A stretch of DNA of 64,000 bases from Anticarsia gemmatalis (GCF_050436995.1 NC_134745.1:3162001-3226000), one strand, 5' to 3'; positions 15,101 to 28,688 are shown, counted from the first letter of the stretch. Numbers and translations are program-made. Notes: generated from the sequence alone by a model not told the origin.

Positions 15101-17070
15101 GAGCCGGTAGAAGTCGGTACGTAAGAAAAGAACAGCGAAAATGAAATCAAAGAGGAAAATATGCGAAAGTAGAATATACAAAGTCGCTTAAAAAGAAAGA
15201 TAAATAACAGATAGAGCACAAATTAACTTCACAACAAAATATGAAATTGATTTGTTAATATTTTTATAACAGAGTTGCCTACCTAGTTAGGTATATTAAT
15301 TGAGGAAATAAAAATTGGTGAACACATGAATTATTATCTGTGTTCTTTACTTATAAGTTAGTTAATATAATGTAGCTTTCATAATTTATTATAACATTAC
15401 AAACACCGGGAAAACGTATACGAATCATGTGCATCAAATGAACCCACGATACGAATCGCAAAAGTATCACATTTCAATTTAAAACGAATATTTAGTATTC
15501 ACGAGGCCTGGGCGGCATCCGTACGGCATCCGACGGCGACGCAGTTTATGGTAATCTTCATTCATTGCAAATAAGCACGGATCATGTCTAAACACAGATA
15601 ACAAGGTGTGCCAGTCATGAAACATCTAGTACTAGCATACTGACCCAAGTGATTTCTCATTGATAACTTTGTAACGACAATATTTATTTAAGATTTGTTG
15701 CTTATTGCATTTAATTTAATACTAAGTAAGTTGCTTTGAACTTAGGAGAAACGAGGGACTCGTTGACAGATTTCAGTATAATTATTTCGAATGTGTTTTC
15801 AACATTATACCCAAAGAGGGTTCCGCTAATTAATTTGTGGAAGTGTTGTATTTTATCGAGTTTATTGTCACAGCTTAACATTTCCAGCAATATTATTGGC
15901 TATAGGTTGGATACATTAGAAGAAACAATTAGTACCATTGACCTGAGAATAGGTAAATAAGTTTCCGCTGCTATTTACAATATTAGCATACATTTTACAA
16001 ACGTACCGTACGTGCTGTAATGTTTAGTAGTAACGATTCATCAATGATGTGTCGAGTACAACTTAGTCGTAACGGTGTATTAGTATATCATAGCTAAAAA
16101 TAGTACAACGTACTATAATCCACTTTTTCCGTTAAGAGCGGAACGCTCAGCAAAAAATACCGAATGTCAAATCGTCGAAAGTAAAACGTGGATTTTTCCT
16201 GTTAGGTATTTGGACACGTGTCGTTTGAGATTGCGTATCTTCGCCTCTTGATATCGATACCATAATTAATATGCGTGTAGGTATATTATAATGTGATCTG
16301 GGTTTAAAACTCACAAACGTCACTTGACAATTTTATGGTAATCCCTAACGGTGTTAGAATACATTGTATTTCTTTTGTTAATCTCTTGATGGAGGGCTGT
16401 ATAGCATTTTAAATTAATCACAGCTTTATTTCCAAGGTTTGACAATTTAATTAGTGTAATAAATTGTGATAAGCCTAAGACACTTGTAGATTAGGGCAGA
16501 GCTGGTATAGAAGACGCTGGGGAGGTTGAAAGCTCTATCGAGTTCGGTCCGTATCGCCATATCGTACCTTCATTCTCCAGTACCACATTACATTGGTACA
16601 AAATATAACCACAGATTACCTAAATAAACCCTGCAACTTGTCTCGGCTCACTTGCTCCTCTATCTCGAGTGTCTGTTTTACTATCAATACGAATAACGTA
16701 GCTTAATGAAACTAAAGCAACAAAATTCTATTGTCTTATATTATACGAACAGTGAAGTTATTCTAAGAATTATGACTAGTATTACCGGTCGTTAGAATTA
16801 TCTTTATGTAATGTCCGTAAAATACAGATGCTATCTTTTATTAATGTATTATCTCAATTTATAATAATGTTAGAGCTGATGAATATATAATGCACAATAG
16901 CTGAATACATAAGGTATATTGGGTACCTATCAATTTTTAGTAATCGAATATTAGCTTACGTAAGGCTGTGCCGAAAAGTTCAGGAAGTATTACAGGTATT
17001 ATATTATGACTACGTTACGCAATGTTTGAACACCACTGGAGGCTACACATACTAGGGTCTGAAGATTTCA

Positions 17071-17790
17071 TTTATTGATACATTTGTTACACGACACGTT
17101 CGTGGCTAATTCAACGATCAGTCGCTAAAAATAGACATTAGCGAAACTAACTACTTTCTATTTACAAAGAGTAATATCGTGTCAGTTTTTAGGCTTGACC
17201 GGCAGCTCGGCGAGGGGGAAGAGGGGGGACACGGTGCCAATGAACTTGGCGATGCCGCCGGGAAAGCAAATGCAGCCTCGCGCCACTGGGTCACACAGGT
17301 ACTGTCGCGGAACGAACGTTATCCGAACACCTTCGCGTACACCATAAATTCATAACGGCCCCGTATGAAACAACGACCACGTTATTTAGTCGCATTGCAC
17401 ACAATTTATTGCTTGAATTTTCATTGGGCGCACCGGCGTACATACAACCAATAAAGCGTTGCGTTTGAATTGCAAATGCCTCTACAAAATGCAACGGCTA
17501 AGTAGATATATTCCCACGTCTATTAGATCTAAATGCGAAGCTCGAGGGCATCGCTTCGGGTTAGAACAAGTCAAATACCTCGTGCGATAATTTAAGCTCG
17601 GTCAAACTGATTTTAAGCGCGAATAAATAGTTATGGCAATTGTAACGCAATAAATTCTGTAAGGATGATACTTACATTCATTAAGACTGGCAACGTGCCA
17701 TTCTGAGGACGTTTCCGGCAAGCGCCGGCTACTGCCGTTTCGTTCTGGCGACGCCTGAATTACAATTGCGAGCGGACGAGGTTCTGCCAT
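17071..17790 (-). CDS. Possible small two-exon gene nested in the bun intron (unrecognised)
   Basis: Seen: an ATG at 17790 opens a CpG-rich 115-nt exon ending in a strong donor (GAAT|GTAAGT at 17676/17675), coding for 38 residues starting MAEPRPLAIV. Downstream, a CpG-rich frame open from about 17350 stops at TGA 17182-17184, ending LAELPVKPKN and containing a C-x5-CxC cluster. An AATAAA hexamer (17071-17076) lies about 105 nt past the stop, as in a 3' terminal exon. Two acceptors, one leaving CCAG|TGG (exon from 17285) and one leaving GAAG|GTG (about 17328), both keep the frame. The product would be about 72-87 residues. I do not recognise the protein. The pyrimidine tracts are weak, so this could also be an alternative bun exon, a non-coding RNA or chance. 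Same strand as bun. Confidence 0.3.
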
Positions 17791-19889
17791 GCGTCATTTT
17801 CAACGTAATGTTGTTTACTTTTTAAAAAGCTACACATACACTAAAATTGAATATAGCGAGGAAAGATCTAAGCGTTTGTTGGTGAAGCATCTATCCATGT
17901 GGGTCAACAAACCGAGAAGCTTTTATCAAACGCAATATACATTTCTGTGTCGATAGCAAACTGGAACCACACGCGGCGCGCAAACCTTATCTAAACTCCA
18001 ACGCTTCCCCTTTCGCAGTAAAGCTCTAGTATGCTGCACTTGTTATGGAAGAACATTTTCAAAATAAACTTTTCAAAATATTACTTAAAGAATAAAACTG
18101 AATGTAAGCTCACTATAAATTATATATTCCAATTTATAGCGAGTAATTATTTGCCTTTCTTACTTTCAATCTAAAAGGGTACTTACTACTTACTTGGAAA
18201 ATTTCGATACAAAGTAGGAAATTTTTATAGGATTGAAATTAGTCACTGTGTTGTCTTATCAATCAACAGCTTTTCAAGGAGACGCGACAGAAAATAAACA
18301 AATTTCAGTGTATTTTCTTAGTGAAAGAAAGCATCTAGGTACATAAAAAACAGTAAAAGAAAATCATTGCTTCGTGGTGGGCACTAAAAACTTTCAGTGT
18401 AAGAAATTACACAGCTGTATAGACATTAATTAACGGTTAGTTATAATTGAACATTTGAACAACGTCCACTGTCAAGTTTATAACATTTCGAAACAAAGAA
18501 CGATAAAGGTTTATAATTAGAAATATTGTGTAGTACAGGGGTCAACACGCATCGACTCGCAATTTCCAATGGCTCGGTTATATGTTTCAATAGTAATACT
18601 TTATCAGATTATTGAACTTAAGTATTATTCGCCTGTTTCTCTGTACCTACGTTCCTCTACATAGATAAATGATATTATCTCAAGAATTTATGGCAAAATC
18701 CGAAACACGAGGTATTTTGTATGTCATGTTTCTTGAAGACATTTATTGAAGCACTATCTATTCCGTATAATTGTTATTGCACTAAGCGACGTAATAAGAA
18801 TGGTATAATCAATAGCACAATCGAAAATATCAATTTATTGGTAATTTAACACTGTCTCGACAAGTTTGATTACGATTTTAACGCTTGCCTGTCACAGTTG
18901 ACAGTTGTCAAATTATGTAAAAAGGATCACGTCATAATTTGAGCGAGGTAAATAGGTATTTTTGTTATCAACTATTGCAGTTTACAGAGTTTTTAGCGGC
19001 GTAACACTTGAATGTTTGATTTGTTAAACGATAGTGTCGGTAGATAATCGTTTATTTTGTTTGAATCTGAGGTCACAGCACTAATTAGCTGGCGTGGAAG
19101 CATGTGCGGAATGCACGTGAGATCCAACAAGTCCATCGGCCCCTTGACTGGTTTAATTATTCGCACGAAACCACTCGAACTGTAGCATCGATTCAATTAT
19201 TATAATTAGGTAAATGCAAATACGTTTTAGGTAATTTTTAGAACGTTTAATCGTGACAGTATATTCAGTAATGGCGAAGTGAAAGCAACTTTAAAATTTA
19301 TAGCGCTAATATTGTCACAGTACACATTTAATTGCAATAAATCATATCTTATCGATATTTGGAATTGTTAATAGTTTCCATATCACGGGAGCGGTTCGTT
19401 GAGCTGTTATATTATCGTTGGCCATTATCAGTCAACAAACTTTAATAGACGTGCGATTATTGAGGTCCAGTAATTTATTATATTTTATTCTGTTGTCTTG
19501 TAATTTAAATGTTTGTAAAAACAAGTTAAAAAAAATGTTGGAAATACACGACCTTATACGAAACTAGTTATACTCATTAGCAATATTTGATAAACATCAG
19601 ATTAATTCGTTGGTCTAGTAGTTCTAAGTGCCAATTTATACTGTGATAAAGTATGACTGGTGATCACATCAACCGTTAATACTTTGTAGATTGCATTCAT
19701 TTATCTAGGTAGGTAGGTACAATAGTTTACAATACGGGTAATTTTAAAGCATAATATGGTCCAATCTATACATTATAATTCTGTACGCCTATTTTGCATT
19801 ACTTTTCAAGAAAATAAAGGTTCATTTAAGCATTAGTATTGCTAAGTCATGATCATAACATTCAAATTTTATTATCTTCTAAAAAACTC

Positions 19890-20110
19890 TATTGCTTTAG
19901 TACAATGACATGCTACTGCGCAGTAATCGGCACTTTATCGTTGCCTCAAGCAGTTCTTGAACGTTGAGCGAAAAACAATATTTTTTACATCGAGTACGAG
20001 ATGAAAAAGAAGTCAGACGGCGTTCGTCGCTCGACGCGTTTTTTCGAACCCTGGACGTCCTTGCAAGGCGCGGCACCGTCACGCACCGTCGGCCCACAGC
20101 TGTTTGTTTG
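19890..20110. promoter_or_regulatory. CpG-rich islet, unassigned
   Basis: A compact GC/CpG-rich block (densest at 20025-20100) in AT-rich intron. It contains a 66-codon minus frame with no recognisable similarity and no convincing donor. It may be a regulatory element or an untranslated first exon. A TGACGTCA CRE core lies 230 bp away at 20328-20335. Confidence 0.2.
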
Positions 20111-22499
20111 ACAACAAACTAACGCGATATGGCGCATGTTATCACCACATAATTAATGGTAACACGACCGCTCTGACGTGCTAATCAAATGTTCTCAGCT
20201 ATCTTTCCGACGGAAAAATTATACTCTGGTGCATGTGACTTCATCATTTCTCGAATGATTCATGTGCGATATAAATGCAACTGACGTATCAATCCGTAAA
20301 ATTGATTTAACACAGGTGGTGAAATTATGACGTCACTTGAATAAACGGAACTGTGCAATCAAATCTTATGATTACCAAAATCTTAATACACATCACATCA
20401 CTTGTTTAAAAGGAGCAACTCAATCGTGACATAAAGCATGTAATACCAATAAAACGGAGAACTCATAAAACCGCCAAACTTGTTTGGACCATATAAATTA
20501 CAAACTTGTAAAACACGCCCACATTTTTTTACAAATGGCCGCTTTATTTGACAATGTACAACGCGCAGATCGCAGCCAAGAAGGCATTTTGTGCATCCAC
20601 TTTCACCAATATAAGCACGCCAATAGATTGCATCGCGAGGTAGAAAATGTACGCGCGGATAATTCTCTCGAATTGTCAATAGAGAATATTCACATCTTAA
20701 GTGAAATGCCTGAAACTACGCGATTTGGTCCGGTATTGGTATATTTTCTTTGTAATCACTATCAGTAAGAGTAATATTTAGAACGTACCCGAGATAAGTG
20801 TGTTACATTATTAAGTGGGTTAGAAATCTACTTGGCTCGCACGTAACTTCAAGTTAATCGATCTTTGTTCTTATTCTCGTTGTTTCAATCCGCTAATTTA
20901 ATAGTACTTACTGTTTTTTATGCAGGATTTTAATCAATAAAACAATGTTTCATTCAATCATCAGTCTAAGTCTTAACGATTATTAAGATTTTTGTAGGAA
21001 GGCAGATCGATAACGAATAACAGTTTAGAGTTTTGGAGTAAATCAACAATAAATTTTAACTAACTATAACGCAGGTTGGTATATCGATTCAAGTTTACTT
21101 CTCCGAATGGGTTGTTATCAATCAAGGAACAACAGATAACATAATCTTTTGATGAGTAAGTTCTAAAATTATGCACGAATAGGCCGCCATGAATTTCAGG
21201 CAATAAAAATAAGTCATTAGTCTTAATGCATGTTGTTTCATAATCTAGTCATTAGCATGAAAGGTTGATTTGCTTAAAATATGCTTTCATATGGCTAGGT
21301 CGTAATAACATGCATAAATTTAATCTCATTCTAAAACATGACGCGTTTTACGTTTCGTTACGCTTCTCTGGGCCCGAGTCCCGAACATGCCGTAAGAGCG
21401 AGGACTATTTGCAATGAAGATCCATTAACTCGGGTCAATAGTTCTCAAGATTACATCGCCTATTCATAAAGATAGTATACTTGCAATATGAATCTATTTA
21501 ACAATGGAATTGCTATCAAGCGTTTGTTGCGTATTATCGCAATTATTTATAGAGAAATACAAGCTTATGTCAATTACTTCATTTAAGCCGAGGAATATTT
21601 TTACTCCAGCTATTTTTCCATCGTCAGATAACTTTATATGCGGAATAATTCTCAGACAGATGACAAACTCAAATTTTCAATACTTTGTCTTATAAAACGA
21701 TTACCTAGGTATTCCCGACATAATAGAATATGATAATGAAAAGATTGTGTCTAAGTACAACAAATTTGCGCTAGGCAGCTTTCCGGTATATGTAATCGCA
21801 AAATCATGTGTCCATGGAACTGGCCGTAAACTGCCATGATTCCATGAATGGACAGGAGTTAAAAAACAGTACGTTTAGACAATGGGCCATTGAAAAAACT
21901 CGAGGAATCTTTACAAGCAATAAAATAACGGGAGCTGACATAACTGCTATTTTTAAGTACTATGCCCAGAAACAAAACAACAAACATCATTTTCAGGATA
22001 CCAAATGAGTCCATATTTTAAACATAAACTGTCCTGTTAAGTATCTCGCTGGTATCTTGTTAGTCATATTAAGTGAGTACTTAGTTGAACTATTTTAAGC
22101 ACAAATGGTAGTGCATGTGAGTCGATCAGAAGCGAATGGAAGGTTCGGGTTTCACGGCCTTCGGTTCTCTACTCGATTACCAACGACGCCAGTGACGTAG
22201 TTGCGCTGGCGCCTATACCAACTTCTCTGCGGCTTCGTGTCATGAATACATGAGGAAGTCTTTAATACTGTGAATAAATTCGCGGTTTTACTCAGGGTTA
22301 CTAAAGGAATGTGGTTTAAGTTACCCAGTGAGTTTCCAGTACAGCAATAATTATACATGACCCCAATCACTGTTATCTGTTTAATCGCAAATTGATTTCA
22401 AAAATGCATTATACACCCAATTTACAGGTAATTATAAGCACCCGCGATTATATTAAAGGATACAGGTACAATAGGATTGCGAGAAATCTAGTACAATAA

Positions 22500-22780
22500 A
22501 AAGTGTACGTGTATCGTCGAGGAGGCCAGACGAAAAAGAACGCACGATCGTCGCTTTTTTAGCCAGGCCGTAGATCGGGTGCGTTGCGCGTGAGTCACTC
22601 GTCGGCATACCGGCGCGCACCATGCACCGTACGTGTCAACCACCTATTTATGTCGCAGGACGAACGCGCAAATAAACAGCATCAAAGGGACGTCGGATTC
22701 CGCTCGGCGGCGGTGCGAGCACCAACCAAAAGCAACGAAAACAACCACCATTGTCTACGGATGAGTTATTTTCGCAAATA
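22500..22780 (-). promoter_or_regulatory. CpG-rich candidate alternative promoter in the bun intron
   Basis: A CpG-dense stretch about 1 kb downstream of the first bun exon. On the minus strand it carries a TATA-like ATAAATAG (22644-22651) and, about 50 nt downstream, an AP-1-type TGACTCA (22591-22597). Base composition differs sharply from the flanks. A short bun isoform start is a reasonable guess, but no coding first exon with a matching phase was found. Confidence 0.3.
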
Positions 22781-23739
22781 GACACGGGATTCGCCACTTT
22801 CAGCCACATGCGTTCAACTTGTCGCTATCCAAGCTAGCTAAGTTAAGATCTAAGGCCTGTTGCAAACTGTTTTCGCGAGTTTGTACAGCCTTGTGTCATC
22901 AAGAGTCAAGAATCAGAGAAAACAATTCGTGTGCAGAAAAACTTAGGTATGCTAGCCAAATCAAGGATAGAACTAGGTAGTCAGTCATCTAGTTATCTGG
23001 TTTTGGCAGTTACAGGTAGGTAATAATATTGTTATAGTCACAACTCAATTTGAATAAATGAATGAATAAATAACAATTAAGTGAATCATGATGTGGTTGC
23101 TTTAATCTTCATTTGTATGAAAAAACGACTACCACAACTTTAATAGCTAGAACACCAATGATATTTCAGGAATGCTAATGGACTTAATGCACAATATAAA
23201 AATTAAAGTAGATAATGCAAGTTGAATGTTTCATAGTCAAACAAAAAGATTCAGTAAAAAGAGAAAACATTTATCAGATTGTAGATATGGGATATCTCAA
23301 AATCTTTGTAAAGTAAATTAAAGATTAAACTAGTAATCTCAATTCTCAAAAGTTCCAATAATGGAAATCTTGGGTGGCAATAAGAGGTAGGTACCTAGAT
23401 ACCTAGTATACCTACCTACCTGGATTATCTTGGATCTAATTTGGGTAATATAAATGGGTATTTACCTTATTCCCTAATGAATAATAATATATAAACCATT
23501 TCTATCTTTTTACGTGTCTATTTAAAATAAACTAAACAAGGACATATTAATTAATGAATAAAAATATCATTGAAACTTAAAGATTCAGTGAGTTGAACAA
23601 AAAATATTTGTTAGGTACCAAACAATTCTAACTACAGTCACTTCCATTGCCAGTTTGTTTTCATATTGTAAAAGTTGATATAAAGCAAGTGTTGAATATT
23701 GATATGAAGAATAGAAGTTCAAGATGAAACGTCACTGAC

Positions 23740-26486
23740 CTTTCATCCTCGGGCGGTGGAGCGGGCTGCGGCTCCTCCTTGCCGTCACCAGTGTCGCCTG
23801 CCTGCAGCGTGTCCGCGGACACATCCGGAGCACCACTATCACATGCATTCACATTCACATTGCTCATCACTGCGCCACTTATCGCATGAGACACCACCGC
23901 ACTCACGGGGCTACCGAAGCCCTGACTGTCATGGCCGGGCTGCGCCGCATTGCCCACGTACGCGGTCGAGCTCACCGGCATCGATACCACCGGCGAGTTA
24001 GTCCCCGACACTGTCGCCTCGACGGGCGCCACGCTGCTCTGCGACATGACCGGCACGACGCCGCCGTAGCCCAGACCCATACTAGTCTGGGACTGCACCA
24101 CGTTCGGGTGGACCCCACCGCCCATACTGACTGGCATCGACGGCTGCATTGCCATCGGAATGTTCTGGTGCGCCATAGACACCTGCGCCACCGCTTGATT
24201 AGCGACGTACTGCACGCCCCCCATCTGCCCTTGGCCGCCCACCTGCTGCGGCAACATATTCTGTTGCCCCATGTGCTGTCCAACAGGCATTTGCTGACCC
24301 ACATTTGCTGACTGCATGAATATAGGATCTGAGGCGGGTATCTGCATACTAGGCTGATTCCCGTCTAGAGTCATCTGCATATTCTGAGGAGCTGCAGCCA
24401 TCATTTGTTGAATGTTTCCTTGAGTCACATTGCCCTGCTGCGGAGCAATAGTGTGCACTGCGGTCGGCTGTTGTTGACTGAGGCTTTGGAGATTTGCTGG
24501 CAACGTTGAACCCTGAGGTTGAGAAGGCATTGGCTGTAGATTTGTAGGAAGAGTGGCACCTTGCTGTGATGTAACAATACTTGTGAGCACCTCTTGTGGC
24601 AAAGTCTGGCCTTGCTGGCTCATCTGTGATTGTTGCGCATGATATTGTGGTACATTATGTTGTGGTTGTACCATCTGTTGTTGTGATGATGGCATGCTAG
24701 CGTTAATCATAGACTGAGCATTGGACTGCTGATTGACAGCTTGATTGTATTGTTGCTGTACTCCAGACATTCCCTGTTGTTGCATTTGAGGATGCATACC
24801 CGTCACAACAGACTGCTGGGGTTGTGATGGTAGCTGGTGCATTTGAGTTTGCATCTGTGGAATCTGCTGGTTGGCACCAGTCAGTTGAGTAGGCATCTGC
24901 ATCTGTTGAATGTGATTAGGTATTTGTTGATTTTGAAGAGCTTGTATCTGAGCCTGGCTCGGCAAGTGTTGAAGTTGAGCTTGTTGGGCTCCCATAGGCT
25001 GTTGCTGCTGAAGGTGATGAGCTTGCCCCATATTAGTCATTTGTGGTTGTTGCATGTGCATTTGAGGATTAGGTTGGCCTTGTATCTGTTGCATTTGCAT
25101 TTGCTGCATTTGTGGTTGTTGGTTCGCTACCTGAGGCATCTGTCCCTGATTGGGCATAGCCTGCATCTGAGGCATTTGCTGTTGCATCTGAGACATATTA
25201 GGAATTTGTGCCTGAGGTAAATGCTGACTCATTTGCTGCATTTGTTGATTAGGAATTTGCTGCATTTGCTGCGGCATTTGTTGATGCATAGGAATTTGTT
25301 GCATTGCAATACCCTGAGATTGGGCTATGACTTGTTGTAACTGATGTTGAGGAAAACTCTGTGGTATTTGCTGCACTTGCTGAGGTTGAGTCTGCTGCGG
25401 GTGACCCTGGCCAGCATTCTGCATAGTAATGTGTGTCATACTCTGTGGGTGCTGCTGTCCAACTTGCTGGTTAGGTTGCATGTTTGGATTTGGCATCTGT
25501 TGAGGCATTTCTAATGGTGGCGACTGAACAGACACAGACTGAGAAACAGGCATCTGTTGCTGCACCACATTCAAAGGTTGGGTCAGTGACTGCCCAGGGG
25601 AAGCCATAGGGAATTGTTTTTGTAGAGTTTGTTCTAGCTGCTGTACAGTAGGAGCATTTCCTTGCATGTCTTTAGGCCCTTTATTAATCAGATCATTAGA
25701 CACTTCATCATGTTGACTATCATTAATTACTACACCACTGTCTGGAGCCTGCAGCGCATTAGTCTCTGTCACATCTAAGTTGTTGTTCAACGTGATAGGA
25801 GCATTCTGTTGTGTTGTAGTGTGATCCAGGTAGTCCATACACATCCACCGACCCCTTCGGAAAGGTTCAGTGCTCTCAATTTTTACAACCTTAAACCGTT
25901 CATTTCTAACATGTTCTTGTATTTCTTTCATACCTTCTTGTGGTTTAGCATTTCCTATGAGATTAATAATGCTGCCTGCTCCGGCATTAGTAACGCTGAC
26001 ATGCATGTCAGTCACTTCTGTATTATTACTATTTGGCACTGCTCCTCCTATCTGGTTAGTGGCGTTGTCCTGGCCGACGATCGCGAGCCCGTACTGAGAA
26101 CTGGTCGGGATGACGGGGGCGCAGCCTAGAGATGCACTTGACGCGTTGTAGAACACATCATCCTTCGAGAACGTGTCCTCGGAATAACTAGGCGTTTCAT
26201 TCTCAATGTCAGTCACTCTCGATATGTCGTCGGTGTGAGATTCATCTAGATCGTCGGCGGAGTCTTCGCCAGCATCAGTGCTCACTCGAGAGCCGACCGT
26301 CACACTGGTGATCTGAAATGAAGATATTTTCCTTGGGTTATGGGCGGCTTGCAGACTCGTCGGGTGAGTCACTCCCTTCTCCGACTCGTTCAGTCGAAGA
26401 GATTCACTCGTCGTACGGTGAACAACGTTGTTATACTTGTTTTTCTCACTAGTTTTATGTGACTTTTGAATCAGATTGTCAGCCAT
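23740..26486 (-). CDS. bun: bunched long isoform (TSC22-domain family), first coding exon
   Basis: Seen: an open frame of 915 codons begins at the ATG at 26486 and reaches a consensus donor (AAAG|GTCAGT) at 23740/23739. The frame runs 26 codons into the intron before a stop, so the protein continues by splicing with two bases carried over. Two blocks typical of long TSC22D/Bun proteins are present: an acidic/serine block near residues 55-110 (DDLDESHTDD, ETPSYSEDTFSK) and a second near 196-221 (RFKVVKIESTEPFRRGRW). Residues from about 280 to 780 are Gln/Met/Pro-rich low complexity. Known: in Drosophila the long BunA isoform promotes growth and binds Madm (NRBP1 family). The C-terminal TSC box and leucine zipper mediate dimerisation. 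Odd: no TSC-box exon is visible in the 23.7 kb downstream, so this exon is a partial gene here. Identity is strong from the two motifs. Confidence 0.93.
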
Positions 26487-28250
26487 TATGCCGTCCGAAC
26501 TGAATGACTATCTAAAGAAAATTTCACTGTTTATTGGCTTCAGAGACATTTGATAGACCTTTCAATCACAATAAGATATGAAATATAAAATCATTGTACA
26601 CTCACAATTTCACAAACACAGTAATTTAACTATATAAGTTCTTAAAATTCATTAGTAAACACACACAGTTGCGAACATCTTTCAGACGGCAGCAACATGG
26701 CGGCCATTTATGCGCAATGCATTATGGTTGACAATTTGCAGTAGACTATAGACATTCTAGACGGATTCGTGTTGGTTCAGATCTATGGTCGCTAGATGGC
26801 AGTACTAGCATATGATTAAAATTGTAAAATGTTATAATACTTTGATTTTTATTTCAGATTTATTTACAAAACAATTAAGTAGTAACACGAAATATTTATT
26901 GTTGATTTAAATTCAGGCTTACTAGAATTCGAATATAAATAAAACATAAATGTCAAATATGTTGTAGGTACTGTTTTGTTTCTTAAATATACTATACATA
27001 CATACATACAAAAGTATTTTGCAGTGAAAATAATATCAGATTATAAGCAAAGTAATATTATTATAGATATACAAACATTTTAACATGATAACATTATTTC
27101 TCAGGAATTTTTTTTTACTTCGACATTCGTCACACTGACGTACCTACCTATTTTTTTGTATAGAAGAATGTAACATAATAAAAAATAAATATTTAGGTTA
27201 ATGTATTTATGCTTTGTTGTTAATTAATACTCTCTATATAAAATAATATTCAACTCACATTTATACATTTTAGTACAGCTATTCCACAACAGATGGCGTC
27301 TAAAACGGTATTTGTATAGTTACTATATTGTCATACAGATGGCAGTATTATTACAACTATAACAAAAAAAAGTCTATAATATCAAATTCATTCTTATGAG
27401 TATATTTTCGATACACTTATTTTGAAGTTGTTAGATGTTAGAACATAACTAAATTAGAACATTACGTTATAATTAATTGAGGTACATATTTTTAAACAAA
27501 AGCATTTGCTTAAAACTACTTAGGTCGATTGCATAATGCTAAGAAAACAGCGTGATTAATATTTATTTTACATTTATTTTAATTTTAAACATAGTTAATT
27601 AAAAATGTTATATAACTTTTTAATTGATACCTGGCATCTGTTGAAATATGTGTACTCGTACATGTTTACTGGTAAAACCTACTGCATCCAGTAAGAACAA
27701 CACATACACATTATATACTTTAAAATTCATTGTTACTAAAGCATATTAATCGTTAGAAGGAAATGTACAAATAGTTCTATTGTCATATTAACTATAAAAG
27801 GTAAGGCATCAATCCAAGATATAATCATATAAAATATAATAAGCATTGTGAATATTCGGCGATTACAGACTTACCTAAAGTCTAAACAAATATAAAAATA
27901 AGGAATATTTCTAAGGAAAGTTATAAAAGTCGGAACAATCTATGCAAAACTATTATTGGCTTTACAGTCTTCTGCGTAGTAATACGTAACTACCGACACA
28001 AGGCAGGCACGTACCATACAAGGCTTATAAAGGATAAGGAATTTCTAAGAATAGATCAAGATTTCGAGAACTGGTAGTAATAGTTATCAAAATATTTTTA
28101 TTAAAATACAACAAATATTGTATTAAAAAAACGCAAAGTACACAAACATAGCAACACACTTTTAATATTTAGAATCCCAATATCAGTCGCTGAACAAAAA
28201 ATAAAAAAATAAAAAATAAATCAAAGCCAACTTACAAATGGCGAGCTGCA
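26487..28250. promoter_or_regulatory. Divergent intergenic/promoter interval between bun and the MFSD6 gene
   Basis: The interval between two head-to-head genes. Near bun, 26690-26715 holds two overlapping ATGGCGGCC/GCCGCCAT-type YY1/Pho motifs beside a CpG-rich patch, a plausible bun start region with about 200 nt of 5' UTR. The middle (26.8-28.2 kb) is AT-rich, with a CATA tetranucleotide run at 26996-27010 and three AGATGGC-type motifs (26795, 27291, 27338). These recur in interspersed elements elsewhere in the window. No open frame of note. Confidence 0.5.
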
Positions 28251-28688
28251 AAGTTCGCACTAATTCGCGATCCGCGCGATCATCTCGGGAACTAAAGGAG
28301 TATCGGGCGCCCCGACCCCAGCCATTAGCCACAAGGTCTTCGGATCGCCAGCCGATTTAGCCAGCATCCCCACCAATCGCCGTGACACTTCTTAAACGAA
28401 GGTAATTTGCTATTATTTGTAAATTGGTGTACCGAGCGACGTCCGCCGCGAACTGGCCGCGTCGCAGTCGCTCGGGAGCACGGGACCCTCCCTGGCTCTC
28501 CCGTTGGCTCCGAGCACACGTACGCACATTCTCAATAAAACTACAACTCGGTGAAGAACCCTTATGTAAATAATCGTCACACCACTGCTCCGACAGCCTT
28601 TGCTACCGAATCGAGCGGCAGTCGATAAGATAGAGCCCACGAACAAACATCCTTTCGTTATGAAAATGTGAATGTGAGTGATTTGGAT
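28250..28688 (+). promoter_or_regulatory. CpG-rich promoter/5' leader of the MFSD6 gene, with minimal uORFs
   Basis: CpG-rich DNA from about 28250 to 28640 precedes the MFSD6 start at 28689. The last 29 nt before the start contain three upstream AUGs in one frame: AUG-AAA-AUG-UGA from 28660, and AUG-UGA at 28672-28677. Two AUGs are thus directly followed by a stop. The main AUG has G at -3 and +4. These start-stop elements would be expected to reduce or gate translation if the leader begins upstream. Transcript start not determined. Confidence 0.5.

Larger units (their letters stand above)
1..23739 (-). other. bun: First intron of bun (continues past the window edge)
   Basis: From the bun donor at 23739 to the left edge no exon matching a TSC box or leucine zipper could be found on the minus strand. 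All open frames here are short (at most 105 codons) and none is recognisable. The stretch is therefore inferred to be one bun intron of more than 23.7 kb, or an intron containing alternative first exons for short isoforms. AT-rich unique-looking DNA dominates. Exceptions are the CpG-rich islets and the candidate nested gene listed separately. Nothing else is supportable in the long gaps between them. Confidence 0.6.

Noticed and set aside
20398..20768. Overlapping 93- and 94-codon frames on opposite strands
   Set aside because: No similarity recognised, no splice or polyadenylation context, and mirror-image frames suggest composition rather than coding.
23756..26129. Long open frames on the plus strand opposite bun (for example 24837-25220 and 23886-24311), and an alternate minus frame at 23972-24304
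   Set aside because: They are antisense or off-frame readings of the Gln-rich CAG/CAA repeats of bun. Composition is His/Leu/Arg-biased with no recognisable domain.
28668..28688. N-terminal extension of the MFSD6 protein from a GTG codon
   Set aside because: The reading uses GTG, not ATG. The first ATG in the frame is at 28689.
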